Shown one piece after another: positions 24,706 through 35,337 of a DNA stretch of 48,714 nt (position 1 is the stretch's first letter; each line of letters begins with the position of its first letter). A program made the position numbers and the translations under genes. Source of the stretch: RGIG5057 sp036653755 (GTDB lineage Bacteria; Bacillota; Clostridia; TANB77; CAG-465). The stretch covers positions 1 to 48,714 of the forward strand of contig JAVVTJ010000005.1 of NCBI GenBank assembly GCA_036653755.1. The letters run 5' to 3'. The notes beneath the pieces are model-generated. The model ran no database searches, was not told where the DNA came from, and saw nothing but the letters and a program-made list of their open reading frames with translations.

Positions 24706-27700
24706 CTATTTCCTCTTTTCTTCTACCATTTCATAACATTCAATAATATCTCCTTCATTAATATCATTAAACTTTTCAAGTTTTATACCACATTCATAAT
24801 TTTCTTTAACTTCTTTTGCATCATCTTTTTCACGTTTTAAAGAATCAATTTTTTCATCACTTACAAGAATAATTGAATCACGTATTACTCTACATAAAGT
24901 ATTTCTTAAAATACTACCAGATTTTACATAACATCCTGCAATAGTACCAACATTAGAAACTTTAAATGTTGCTCTAACTTCAGCTTGCCCATGTATAACT
25001 TCTTTGTATATTGGTTTTAGCATACCTTTCATTGCAACTTCTACATCATTAATTGCATCATATATTATACTATATAATCTTAAATCTACTTTTTCTTTTT
25101 CAGCTTGATATACTGCAATAGATTCAGGTTTTACATTAAAACCTATTATTATAGCATTTGAAACACTTGCTAGTGTAACATCACTTTCTTTAATACCACC
25201 AGTTGCAGCATGTATTACTCTTACCTTTACTTCATCATTTGCTATTTTTTCTAATGAATTTTTAAGGGCTTCTAATGTACCTTGAACATCTGCTTTTACT
25301 ATAACATTTAAATCTTTAATTTCGCCTTCTTTTATTTGACCAAATAAATCTTCAAGTGTAACTTTTGAACCTTGTTTAACAAGATTTCTACGAACATCCG
25401 CTTTTCTTTTATCAACTAATTGTTTAGCAACTTTTTCATTTTCAACTTCATAAAAAGTATCACCAGTTTGAGGAACACTTCCTAAACCAATTATTTCTAC
25501 TGGTGTAGAAGGACCTGCTATTTTAACTTTTTTACCTTTATCATCTTTCATAGCACGAACTTTACCTACAATGTCTCCTACAACTATTGTGTCACCAACA
25601 TTTAAAGTACCTCTTTGTACTAATAAAGAAGTTACTGTTCCTATATTTTTATCTAATTTAGCTTCAATAACTGTTCCTTTAGCTTGTTTATTTGGATTTG
25701 CTTTAAATTCTTTCATTTCTGCTGTTAATAATATCATTTCAAGTAAAGAATCTACTCCTTCACCAGTTGTAGCAGAAATTGGAACACAAATAGTATCTCC
25801 ACCCCATTCTTCAGGAACTAAACCTACTTCTAGTAATTCTTGTTTTACTTTTTCAATATTTGCACCTGGTTTATCTATTTTATTTATAGCAACAATTATA
25901 GATACTTCCGCTGCTTTTGCATGATCTATTGCTTCAATTGTTTGTGGTTTTATACCATCATCTGCAGCTACTACTATAACTGCAATATCTGTAATATGAG
26001 CACCTCTTGCTCTCATTTCAGTAAATGCTTCATGTCCTGGTGTATCTAAAAAACATATTTCTTTTTTATTTATTACAACTTTATATGCACCAATATGTTG
26101 TGTAATTCCACCTGCTTCACCAGTAACTACATGTGCACTTCTTATTCTATCTAAAAGTGATGTTTTACCATGATCAACATGCCCCATAACTACTACAATA
26201 GGAGGTCTTGAAACCATATCAACATCTGAATCTTCTGAATCATCAAATAGTATATCTTCTTCGGTAACTGCAATATGTTTTTCAGCTTTTATTCCAAATT
26301 CTTCTGCTATTAAAAATGCAGTATCAAAATCAATTTCTTGATTTACTGTTGCAAGAATTCCTAATGCAAATAATTTTTTAATAACTTCTGAAGCTTGTTT
26401 TTTAATACTTTCAGAAAATTCTTTAACAGTCATTGTTTCAGGAAGTTTAACCTCTGTCATTGGTATAATTTTAGTTTGATTTAAAATAACAGGTTTTCTT
26501 TCTCTTCTTTTTCTATTATTTTTTCTTATAGAATCAGTTTCTCTTTCATATAAATCAAGCATTGGACTAGCAGAATTAACTTCTAAACCTTTTAATTTAG
26601 ATGTAGCAACTCTTGCTTGTAATTCTCTTAATTCGTTTTTATTTATAGCTGTTTTTTTACCATCAGTTGTACTTTGTGAATTGTTATTATATTTCTTTTT
26701 ATCAATTAAAGTTAAGCTATAATCTCTTGTTTCTTTTTGTTCTAATGGAGCATCATCAGCAGATTGTTTCATAAATTTATCTACTTGATTCATAGGAGTA
26801 TTATTAAATCTTCCCCCTCCATTATTGTTATATGGTCTTGAACCATTGTTGTAATTGTTATATGGTCTTGGAGCTCCATTATTATTGTTATATGGTCTTT
26901 GTTCTCCTGATGCATTATTATATGGTCTTGGACCATTGTTGTAATTATTATATGGTCTTGGACCTCCATTATTATTATTATATGGTCTTTGTTCTCCTGA
27001 TGCATTATTATTATATGGTCTTGGACCATTGTTATAATTATTATTATATGGTCTTGGAGCACCATTGTTGTTGTTATATGGTCTTNNNNNNNNNNNNNNN
27101 NNNNNNNNNNNNNNNNNNNNNNNNNNNNNNNNNNNNNNNNNNNNNNNNNNNNNNNNNNNNNNNNNNNNNNNNNNNNNNNNNNNNNGTTATAATTATTATT
27201 ATATGGTCTTGGAGCACCATTGTTGTTGTTATATGGTCTTTGTTCTCCTGATGCATTATTGTTATATGGTCTTGGACCATTGTTATAATTATTATTATAT
27301 GGTCTTGGAGCACCATTGTTGTTGTTATATGGTCTTGGACCATTGTTATAATTATTATTGTATGGTCTTGGAGCTCCATTGTTGTTATATGGTCTTTGTT
27401 CTCCTGATGCATTATTATTATATGGTCTTGGATTATTATTGTATGGTCTTGGAGTTCCATTGTTGTTATATGGTCTTTGTTCTCCTGATGCATTATTATT
27501 ATATGGTCTTGAACCATTGTTATAATTATTATTGTATGGTTTTTTCTCTTCTGTCGCATTATTATTTACATATGTTTTTTTCTCTATATTAGTAGTATTA
27601 TAATCAGTAATATCTGAATTAGGTTTTAAAGTTTCAATAGTATTGTTATCTTTTAGTTGTGTTACAGGAATTTTTACTTCTTTAATTTCTTCTTTTATTG

Positions 27701-28247
27701 CTACATTCATATTTATATTTTCCTTAACATCCTCATTTACGATAGGACTAATAGGTTCACTTTTTATACTTTCATCAATACTCTTGCCATTTCTTGTAAC
27801 AACAACATTAGATGTTCTATTATTAGAATAACCTCTATTATTAGAATTATTATATCTAGGCTTTACTACACCTAAACCATCCCTATTATATGATTTTTCT
27901 GAAATATTTTTTTCATTGCTAACAGTTTGATGACTTTTTTTAATTTCTCCAGATATATTAGTAGTTATTTGTTCAATTTCATTTTTTTCATTAGTTGTAC
28001 TTATAACCTTTACATTTCTCCTTATAATATGTGGAGTTTGTTCTACTTTTTTTAAATCTACACTTTTTTTGGGTTCAGTATTATTAATTGAAGTTTTTGC
28101 TGAACTTTTAAATTTAGCATATTCATCATCAGTTATTGATGATAAATGTGTTTTAACCTCAATTCCCAAACTCTTTAATTTACCTATTGTTTCTACATCA
28201 GACAAATTAAATTCTTTAGCTAATTCTTGTACTTTTATTTTACCCAA
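24706..28247 (-). CDS. infB: translation initiation factor IF-2 with Asn-rich repeat region; assembly gap inside
   Basis: GTPase that places initiator tRNA on the ribosome. The N-terminus (MGKIKVQELAKEFNLSDVET) is the first IF2_N domain. A linker becomes a low-complexity region built from RPYNNN, GAPRPYNNNYNNG and ASGEQ units. A second IF2_N domain (ETMTVKEFSESIKKQ) follows, then the G domain (G1 GHVDHGKTS, G3 DTPGHEAF, G4 NKID) and domains II to IV. The frame is continuous across 26793 (PYNNNGGGRFNNTPMNQVDKF), so this is one gene, not two. The reading frame is lost only at the 100-N gap (27086-27185), whose true length is unknown. With the gap as given the product is about 1180 residues, long for Firmicutes. 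Between nusA and infB only ylxR is present; ylxQ is absent. Confidence 0.93.
26830..27550 (-). repeat. tandem repeats inside infB
   Basis: Degenerate direct repeats encoding Arg-Pro-Tyr-Asn3-5 alternating with Gly-Ala-Pro, Tyr-Asn-Asn-Gly and Ala-Ser-Gly-Glu-Gln. On the plus strand the unit TTATATGGTCTTGG recurs every 30 to 60 bases. The near-identical units explain why the assembly failed here. The coded region is hydrophilic and basic through its Arg, and probably disordered. Confidence 0.9.
27086..27185. other. assembly gap of 100 N
   Basis: Exactly 100 N, the usual placeholder for a gap of unknown size. It lies within the infB repeats and shifts the apparent frame of that gene. Confidence 0.99.
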
Positions 28248-28250
28248 AAT

Positions 28251-28514
28251 TTATTCCCCCATCCTATTTAATAACAATTCTAAAACATTTTTCAAACTAT
28301 CTAAATTAACATCTATTTTTAAATTATATTTAGATTTTTCTATAACCCTTAAAAAGTTTTCAATACATTTTTTATTTCTACAAATATACATTCCTCTAGA
28401 ATTTATATTTTGTTTTTCATCTAATACAGCTGACTTATTTATTGAAACTATTCTAAATAGTTCATTTTTAATATACTTTTTTTTACACAAACTACAAGTT
28501 CTAATTTTAGTCAA
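28251..28514 (-). CDS. ylxR: YlxR family RNA-binding protein
   Basis: 87-residue basic protein of the nusA-infB operon. The family signature is present as KIRTCSLCKKKYIKNELFRIV near the start, with two Cys, followed by SRGMYICRNKKCIENF. YlxR proteins have a nucleic-acid-binding fold; reports link them to RNase P and to gene regulation. It begins 15 bases after nusA and ends 3 bases before infB, so it is translationally linked to both. Confidence 0.93.
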   Translation of the reverse strand: MTKIRTCSLCKKKYIKNELFRIVSINKSAVLDEKQNINSRGMYICRNKKCIENFLRVIEKSKYNLKIDVNLDSLKNVLELLLNRMGE

Positions 28515-28529
28515 CTTTATTCACCTTTT

Positions 28530-29600
28530 CTATTCTACAATATTTTCTTTTATAGCTGTTTCTGTTTTTATATCTATCTTCCATCCAGTCAAAATTGCAG
28601 CAAGTCTTACATTTTGTCCACCTGCACCTATTGCAAAAGCTAATGATTCATCAGCAACTACTACTGTTGCTATTCTTTCTTCATCATTAATATCAATTGC
28701 AAGAACAGTTGCAGGAGATAATGCATTAATTATATAACTTGGTAAATCTTCACTATATGGTATTACATCTATTCTTTCACCACAAAGTTCATCTATTATT
28801 GGAGATATTCTCATACCTTTTTTACCAACACAAGCTCCAACTGGATCTATATTTTCATCTTCTGAATATACAGCTATTTTAGTTCTACTTCCAGCTTCAC
28901 GTGCTATACCCTTTATTTCAACTAATCCTTCTGCTACTTCTGGAACTTCAAGTTCAAATAATTTTTTAACAAAATTAGGATCTCTTCTTGAAAGTACAAC
29001 TTGTGGTCCGTATTTTCCATTAGCTGTTACACTAAGAACATATGCTTTTATTCTATCATGTGATTCAAATTGTTCTTTTTTAATCTGTTCTTTTTCTGGA
29101 ATTAATGCTTCAACTTTACCTAAATCTACAATAGTTCCAAATTTATCTGTTCTTTCAACAACACCTACAACTATTTGACCTTCTTTATCACTATATTGTG
29201 AAAATACTAAATCTCTTTCTGCTTCTCTTAATCTTTGAACAATAATTTGTTTACCAGCTGATGCTGCTATTCTGCCAAAACTTTTAGGTGTTACTTCAAT
29301 ATTTATAGTATCTCCTATTTTAGCTCTTTTAGTCACTGTTTTAGCCTCATCTAATGTTACCTCTAAATTACTATCTGCAACTTCTTTTACAACTGTTTTA
29401 ACTGCAAATATTTTAATATCACCTTTTTCTTCATTTAATTCAACAACAACTGTTTCATTAGTTTCGTAATTTTTTTTATATGCAGCTTCTAAAGCCATTT
29501 TTAAAGATTCTATTAAATACTCTTTTGTTATACCTTTATCTGCATACAATTCATCTAATGCGTTTATTAATTCCTTTGCACTTATTTTATCACTTTTCAT
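28530..29600 (-). CDS. nusA: transcription termination/antitermination factor NusA
   Basis: RNA polymerase-binding factor controlling pausing, termination and antitermination. 356 residues: N-terminal domain (ELINALDELYADKGITKEYL), S1 domain (GQIVVGVVERTDKFGTIVDLG), then KH1 and KH2 (DPVGACVGKKGMRI and AIGAGGQNVRLAAILTGWKI). The acidic C-terminal repeats found in Proteobacteria are absent, as is usual in Firmicutes. It lies 18 bases after rimP in the standard operon order. Confidence 0.97.
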   Translation of the reverse strand: MKSDKISAKELINALDELYADKGITKEYLIESLKMALEAAYKKNYETNETVVVELNEEKGDIKIFAVKTVVKEVADSNLEVTLDEAKTVTKRAKIGDTINIEVTPKSFGRIAASAGKQIIVQRLREAERDLVFSQYSDKEGQIVVGVVERTDKFGTIVDLGKVEALIPEKEQIKKEQFESHDRIKAYVLSVTANGKYGPQVVLSRRDPNFVKKLFELEVPEVAEGLVEIKGIAREAGSRTKIAVYSEDENIDPVGACVGKKGMRISPIIDELCGERIDVIPYSEDLPSYIINALSPATVLAIDINDEERIATVVVADESLAFAIGAGGQNVRLAAILTGWKIDIKTETAIKENIVE

Positions 29601-29618
29601 TTTTATAATTCCACCTTT

Positions 29619-30149
29619 CTATTTTTTACTTGCCTTCAAGCAACTTTTAAAATCAAAAGTCGTATGAGCAGAAGCTATATCTTTTATATCCAAATCAAAT
29701 GTTATGTCAATATTTGATATTTTTGTTTTTAATTTAACAAAATTTTTAACTTCATCAACATTAACTAATATTGCATCAAATTCTTTTAGTTTTACATCTT
29801 TTAAAATATCTGTTTTTTTAAATAACTTAAAACAAATTTCTCTGCCTATATATTTTTTATATAGTTTTAAATTTTTTAATTGTCTTTCTAAACCTGCTGA
29901 TGTTACTTCTAATATATATTCTTTATCTTGTTTCATTAAATTATCAATTTTATCTTCTATTTTTCTACTTACTTTTTCACAATCTTCTATATCTATTATA
30001 CCTTCTAATTTATCTAATGCTACTCTAAAAATATTATTATTTAATTCATTTACATATTCTATATATTCAATTTCAAATCCAAGTTCATTTATATCAACTT
30101 TAATATTATTTTCAATTTCTTCTAATAATTTATTTGTTATATTACTCAC
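29619..30149 (-). CDS. rimP: ribosome maturation factor RimP
   Basis: Helps assemble the 30S subunit. 176 residues, slightly longer than usual. The N-terminal part contains GIIDIEDCEKVSRKIEDKID and YILEVTSAGLERQLKNLKLY, matching the family pattern of a conserved Asp-Cys and the VSSPGLxRPL loop, here SAGLERQL. The C-terminal Sm-like domain is more diverged. First gene of the operon, 65 bases behind the promoter at 30214-30242. Confidence 0.92.
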   Translation of the reverse strand: MSNITNKLLEEIENNIKVDINELGFEIEYIEYVNELNNNIFRVALDKLEGIIDIEDCEKVSRKIEDKIDNLMKQDKEYILEVTSAGLERQLKNLKLYKKYIGREICFKLFKKTDILKDVKLKEFDAILVNVDEVKNFVKLKTKISNIDITFDLDIKDIASAHTTFDFKSCLKASKK

Positions 30150-30213
30150 CTCAATTTTAACTTAACATGAAATGAGAGGATTTTGTCAACCCCCTCACCA
30201 TAATTATGTTACT

Positions 30214-30242
30214 ATTATATACTATTAATATACAAAAATCAA
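30214..30242 (-). promoter_or_regulatory. promoter of the rimP-nusA-ylxR-infB-rbfA operon
   Basis: On the minus strand TTGATT (30237-30242), 17 bases, TATAAT (30214-30219). Confidence 0.7.
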
Positions 30243-30281
30243 TAGTTTTATGACAAAATGTGTAATAAATAACGTTTTTCA

Positions 30282-31241
30282 CTAATTATTTATATCAACA
30301 ATATTTTTTTTAAATACAATATCTGGTGTTTCATCAGATTCTTCTATTTTTGTTTTCTTTTTTAGAGTAAGCAAATCAACTTGTGGTGTTACAAACATTC
30401 TAAAATTAAGGAAAGGAATACGTTTACTAGAACCTAATCCTGAACTTATATATTGAGTTGCATATTTATATTCATATGCTCCACGTACAACTGTATTTTC
30501 AGGAAACCATGAAGCTTTTTTACTTCTAGCTGGAATATATATTGGATTAAAAAGTGGTAATTTAATTTGTCCACCATGATAATGTCCAACTATAACAGCA
30601 GAATAATTGTAATCTTTTATTTTTTTACTACTTAAATATCTTATTAATACTTGATTTACTGGTTCATGACCAATACCTATATTTACATCATTTTCCGAAG
30701 TTTTAATCATTTTTCTTATTTTATCTTCATATTCAAATTTTTCATCTGTATAACATAAAACTTTTGTAACAGCTTCAAAATTTGATAAATATATTTTTGA
30801 ATTACCATTTTGTATACAATAATTATAATTCATAACTATACAACCAAGTGATTTTATTTCTTCACCAAACTTTGTAATTTCTAATGTATCTGCATTATAT
30901 GCAAGTGGTCCGTTATTTCCATCAACATATATGATAAGTTCTTTATTTTTTATATTATTTAAAAGATTTTTAAAACTAGTCATATTTAAATCTTTTTTTT
31001 CTATTGTATCACCAGTAAATGCTATCATATCATATTTGAGTCCATTTACTATATTATATAAAGTTTTACCAAAATCTTTTGAATGTAAATCTGACATTTG
31101 AAGTATTGTATAATTTTCAAATTCATCTGGTAAATCTTTTATATATATATCCTTTTTTACTACATTTACTCTATTGTTATCTATAACTATATATATTATT
31201 AGTATTAATAACAATATAACTGTTAGTATTATAAATTCCAT
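30282..31241 (-). CDS. membrane-anchored metallophosphoesterase, YkuE-like
   Basis: 319 residues with one N-terminal transmembrane helix (MEFIILTVILLLILIIYIVI) and a calcineurin-like phosphoesterase domain. Metal-binding motifs in order: QMSDLHSKDFG (DxH), FTGDTIEKKD (GDxx), VDGNNGPLAY (GNH-like, but with Asn-Gly in place of the usual His), GHEPV and GHYHGGQIKLP (GHxHGGQ). The replacement at GNH is unusual because that His normally contributes to catalysis. Related proteins such as YkuE and YpbG are cell-surface phosphoesterases. It lies 24 bases after the GH18 gene and is probably cotranscribed with it. Substrate unknown. Confidence 0.85.
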   Translation of the reverse strand: MEFIILTVILLLILIIYIVIDNNRVNVVKKDIYIKDLPDEFENYTILQMSDLHSKDFGKTLYNIVNGLKYDMIAFTGDTIEKKDLNMTSFKNLLNNIKNKELIIYVDGNNGPLAYNADTLEITKFGEEIKSLGCIVMNYNYCIQNGNSKIYLSNFEAVTKVLCYTDEKFEYEDKIRKMIKTSENDVNIGIGHEPVNQVLIRYLSSKKIKDYNYSAVIVGHYHGGQIKLPLFNPIYIPARSKKASWFPENTVVRGAYEYKYATQYISSGLGSSKRIPFLNFRMFVTPQVDLLTLKKKTKIEESDETPDIVFKKNIVDINN

Positions 31242-31265
31242 TTTTCTCCCCTTTGCACTTTTATA

Positions 31266-32885
31266 TTATTTAACTATATTATCTTTTATAACATTCCAAA
31301 TATCTGGTGTTTCAAAATCTTTTCTCCATGCAGCAATTCCGCCTAATTTATTGTTGTTTACAACTTCAATCCTTTTTTTAACTGAGCTAGCATCTTCAAT
31401 CCACATCTTATATGTTAAGCTACCTTTTGTATGTTCTACATAATTTTGACCTGATTTTTCATCATACTTTGGTTTTAAATTATTTTTATTTACATATTCT
31501 AATGCTTGCTTCATTGTATAAATAGTAGTTGTAGGTTTAGTTGAACCTACTTTTTCAGTCCATAATCTTGTATAAAATGGTATTCCAAGTATTATTTTAT
31601 TAGCTGGTATACCAGAATCTTTTATAAGTGAATTAATATTTTCTTCTACCCATGATATTTCAGAAATAGAACCACTTTCACTAGACCAAGAACCTCTTTG
31701 GTCATAACCCATAAACATTACATAATCAGTAGCAGCTCCGACACCTGCTCTATCAATATATTTTACAAAATACATATCAACTGATAATACTTTACCTTCT
31801 TTTCTAACTAATGGAGCAAGTTCACGTATAAATTGTGTATAAAATAGTCTATCATTTTCTAACATATTTTCAAAGTCTATATTAATTCCATCTAAATTAT
31901 CTTCTTTTAATATTTTTAAAATATTTTTTATTAAATTTTCTCTTGAAGATTCACTATTCATAAGTTTTGATGTATCAGATGTAGAATAACTTGCGTTATC
32001 TATTCCATTTGTTATTATTGGCCATACTTTATATCCTAAACTTTTAGCTTTTGTTACATACTCAGAAGTTTTTTTAGAAGTAATATCTCCCTTTGAATTA
32101 CTTACTTCATATAACGTTGGAGAAACAACATTTACATTACCTGTTTTACTATTTCCAAGTACATCCAAATTATTTCCATATTGCCAAAACATAACTACTT
32201 TTTCTTTTGAAATATTTTCTTCTTTTGCTTCTTCAAACTTTTGAATTGTTGCACTATCTTTAAATATATATCCTACCACATTATCACCAGTTTTAACTTT
32301 AAGCCATCTATTATGTTTTAAACTATCAGTATATACAATAAGCTTATCATTTTTAGTAAGTTTGCTAATAACTTTTGAATCTGTTTTAATATCTAAATAT
32401 ACATCAGTTTTATTGTATTTGATTAATACTATATCATTATCTTTTTTATCAATAGTTATAACATCTTCTTTTTTATTGTAATTTACATCAATGTTATATA
32501 TTCCAGTTAGTTCATTAATTGGTACATATATTTTATTATTTACTTTCTTAACTTCATTTGAAATATCTTTTTTTTCAAAATTTAATTCAATCTTCTTTTC
32601 GCCTACTTTAAATTTAGCTACATCTGAATTTGTTGTAACTATAATTTTAGATGCGATATTATCATAAAATATATTACTATCTATTGTTTTACCTATTGTA
32701 TCAGAAGAAATATATATACCACTTTCCTCAACAAAAGGTTTAAAATCTGTTTGTATATTATCTCCAAATATAACTAACTTAGATACCGTTTTAGTTTGAT
32801 TAGTTTTTCCAGAAACAATAACTATAACTAAAACTATACATATTGTTAAAATAGCAGCATATCTAATTCTTAAAAATTCTTTCAT
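31266..32885 (-). CDS. exported glycoside hydrolase family 18 protein with SH3-like domain
   Basis: 539 residues. An N-terminal membrane anchor or signal (RYAAILTICIVLVIVIVSG) is followed by a copper-amine-oxidase-N-like region (residues 40-150) and an SH3-like segment around TKNDKLIVYTDSLKHNRWLKV. The GH18 barrel has the catalytic motif DGINIDFENM (DxxDxDxE) near residue 334, YVMFMGYDQRGSW and GIPFYTRLW. Clostridial and Bacillus relatives (YdhD/SleL type) cleave peptidoglycan N-acetylglucosamine bonds, often in the spore cortex. That activity is inferred here, not shown. Nearby terminal Trp (GGIAAWRKDFETPDIW) is typical of the family. Confidence 0.9.
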   Translation of the reverse strand: MKEFLRIRYAAILTICIVLVIVIVSGKTNQTKTVSKLVIFGDNIQTDFKPFVEESGIYISSDTIGKTIDSNIFYDNIASKIIVTTNSDVAKFKVGEKKIELNFEKKDISNEVKKVNNKIYVPINELTGIYNIDVNYNKKEDVITIDKKDNDIVLIKYNKTDVYLDIKTDSKVISKLTKNDKLIVYTDSLKHNRWLKVKTGDNVVGYIFKDSATIQKFEEAKEENISKEKVVMFWQYGNNLDVLGNSKTGNVNVVSPTLYEVSNSKGDITSKKTSEYVTKAKSLGYKVWPIITNGIDNASYSTSDTSKLMNSESSRENLIKNILKILKEDNLDGINIDFENMLENDRLFYTQFIRELAPLVRKEGKVLSVDMYFVKYIDRAGVGAATDYVMFMGYDQRGSWSSESGSISEISWVEENINSLIKDSGIPANKIILGIPFYTRLWTEKVGSTKPTTTIYTMKQALEYVNKNNLKPKYDEKSGQNYVEHTKGSLTYKMWIEDASSVKKRIEVVNNNKLGGIAAWRKDFETPDIWNVIKDNIVK

Positions 32886-32937
32886 ATTATTGACCTCTCC
32901 TAAATATATTTTTTTATTACAACTTATTTAAATACAA

Positions 32938-35322
32938 TTATTTTCTTATTTTTGCTTTAAATTTATTATTTAAAACATTAACTAAATCATTCATAAATTT
33001 TGTTATTTCACTTTCTTCTAATGTTTTAGTTATATCTCTTAATTTAATTCTATATGCCATACTTTTTTTACCGCTTTCAATTTGATTGCCTTGATATACA
33101 TCAAATAATTTTATTTCTTCAACTATATTATTATTAATATTTTTTATTTCTTTTGCAATATCACTAGAAAGTATATTTTCATCAATTACAAATGCTATAT
33201 CTCTTTCAACTGCTGGAAACTTAGGAAGTTCTACATACTTAATTTTTTTATTAATGTTTTTATATATTTCTTCCATATCTAATGTTGCAATAAATGTATT
33301 TTCATTTAAGTTATAATTTTGTAATACATTTGGATTTACTTTTCCAATAGAAGCAATAACTGTATTATTTATTAATAAATCTGCCGAAATACCAGGATGT
33401 AAGTACACTTCTGTGCTTCTTTGTATTTCTACATTTACTTTAAATTCTTTTAAAATATTCATTACAACTTGTTTTAAAGTATAAAAGTTAATATCATTTC
33501 CATACATTCCAAAAGTTAAAATTTGTTTTTCTAAACATAAATTATTTTTTTGTATATTTTCTGCGTTTAAAAATATTTTACCAAGTTCAAATAATTTAAC
33601 ATTATCATTTTTTCTTAAATTATTTCTCTCTAATGCTTCTAACATATGTGGTACAGTTGTAGTTCTCATATATTCAAAATCTTTACTTAATGGATTTTGT
33701 AATTTTACTAAATTATATAACTTAGAATTATCGTCTAAAATAGCTTTTTTCAAAGTGTCTTTACTAAAAAAAGTATATGTATATATTTCATTAAATCCAG
33801 ATGATAAACTTAAATTTATTAATTTTTCTTCAAATTTTTGTATATCTGTTTTTACTCCAAAAGTCATTTCAGTATTTGGCATAGTAGAAGGTAATTTATC
33901 ATAACCATATATTCGAGCTATTTCTTCTGCTAAATCTTCAGTAATTAAAATATCTTGTCTATAATATGGAGCAGATATATAACCATTTTCTACTTTTAAA
34001 TTTAAACTATTTAATATATTATCTATTTCATTATTACTTAATTTTGTACCAATTATTCTATTTATTTTTTCATATTCTAACTTTATATTTGATTCTTGTT
34101 TTATATAATTATCATTTTCTACGATTTCATAATCCATGTTTCCAGAATTAGTAGAATTTACTAAATCACAAACTCTATTTATTGCACATAATGTAAGTTC
34201 TGGGCTAAGTCCTTTTTCATATTTTGTAGAAGCATCTGTTCTTAAAACTAATTGTTTAGATGTATTTCTAACACTTCCTCTTACAAAAGAAGCGGATTCA
34301 ATTACAACTGAATTTGTTGTAGATTTAATTGCAGAATCTAAACCACCCATAACACCTGCAACAGCAATAGCTTTTTCTTCATCTGCTATAACCATATTAT
34401 TTAGAGATAAAACTTTTTCTTCTTTATCTAAAGTAACAATTTTTTCATTGTTACTAGCTTGTCTTACAATTATATTTCCATTTAAAACATTTTTATCAAA
34501 TGCATGAAGTGGCTGACCAACCTCAAGCATTACAAAGTTAGTTATATCAACTATATTGTTTATAACTGAATATCCTGATTTTATAAGTTTAAGTTGCATC
34601 CAAAATGGTGATTGTTTAATTTTTACATTTTTAGCAACATTCATTACATATTTTTTACAATTTTCTGTTTCAAGTTTAACAGATATATTATCTATTTTAT
34701 CTACTTTTTTAAAGTTAAACTCTTTATCTTGCCATAACATTTTACATTTTAAGTTAAATGTTACGCCAAATTCTCTAGCTAAACCTTCAATAGACATACA
34801 GTCTGTTCTATTAGGAGTTATTTCAAATTCTATTATATAATCTCCTAAGCCTAAAACTTTACTTACATCTTCCCCTATTTTTACATCATTTGGAAAAGAA
34901 ATTAACCCTGATGATTTAACTATTGGAAACATTTCTTTATTTAAACCTAAATCTAATATATGACATATCATACATTCTGATTTAATGCCTTTTACCTCTG
35001 ACTCTTTTACTTCTTTTCCAATTATTTTAGCATTTGGAATAGCTACTGGAACTATATCTCCAACTTCAATATCTGGAATTTTAGCAACAGCTGTATATAC
35101 TTTACTTCCTAAATTTAATTTAACTATACAATAGCTTGCATCTTCTGGATGTTTTTGTACATTTTCAACTAAACCAGTATATACATTTTCTGTTTTTTCT
35201 CCAAATTTTACATACTTTTCTACTTTACTACCACTCATAGTAAGCATCTCAGTTATTTCTTTTATATCTATATTCTCAGGAATGTTAACATATTCCTTAA
35301 TCCAATTAAGTGAAACAATCAT
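32938..35322 (-). CDS. pheT: phenylalanyl-tRNA synthetase beta chain
   Basis: 794 residues, the full length of the beta subunit of the heterotetrameric enzyme that charges tRNA-Phe. Domains: N-terminal region, EMAP-like tRNA-binding domain (residues about 40-150, VYTGLVENVQKHPEDASYC), B3/B4 editing domain (GGLDSAIKSTTNSVVIESA), B5 domain, catalytic-like core and the C-terminal ferredoxin-like anticodon-binding domain (LPKFPAVERDIAFVIDENI). It lies 15 bases after pheS. Confidence 0.97.
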   Translation of the reverse strand: MIVSLNWIKEYVNIPENIDIKEITEMLTMSGSKVEKYVKFGEKTENVYTGLVENVQKHPEDASYCIVKLNLGSKVYTAVAKIPDIEVGDIVPVAIPNAKIIGKEVKESEVKGIKSECMICHILDLGLNKEMFPIVKSSGLISFPNDVKIGEDVSKVLGLGDYIIEFEITPNRTDCMSIEGLAREFGVTFNLKCKMLWQDKEFNFKKVDKIDNISVKLETENCKKYVMNVAKNVKIKQSPFWMQLKLIKSGYSVINNIVDITNFVMLEVGQPLHAFDKNVLNGNIIVRQASNNEKIVTLDKEEKVLSLNNMVIADEEKAIAVAGVMGGLDSAIKSTTNSVVIESASFVRGSVRNTSKQLVLRTDASTKYEKGLSPELTLCAINRVCDLVNSTNSGNMDYEIVENDNYIKQESNIKLEYEKINRIIGTKLSNNEIDNILNSLNLKVENGYISAPYYRQDILITEDLAEEIARIYGYDKLPSTMPNTEMTFGVKTDIQKFEEKLINLSLSSGFNEIYTYTFFSKDTLKKAILDDNSKLYNLVKLQNPLSKDFEYMRTTTVPHMLEALERNNLRKNDNVKLFELGKIFLNAENIQKNNLCLEKQILTFGMYGNDINFYTLKQVVMNILKEFKVNVEIQRSTEVYLHPGISADLLINNTVIASIGKVNPNVLQNYNLNENTFIATLDMEEIYKNINKKIKYVELPKFPAVERDIAFVIDENILSSDIAKEIKNINNNIVEEIKLFDVYQGNQIESGKKSMAYRIKLRDITKTLEESEITKFMNDLVNVLNNKFKAKIRK

Positions 35323-35337
35323 ATTTTTTCCTACTTT

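Noticed and set aside
26790..28247. A separate gene with the product ending in repeated DHITTTM-type residues
   Set aside because: The strange residues are the wrong frame of the RPYNNN repeats after the 100-N gap. The correct frame runs into IF-2, so it is one infB gene.
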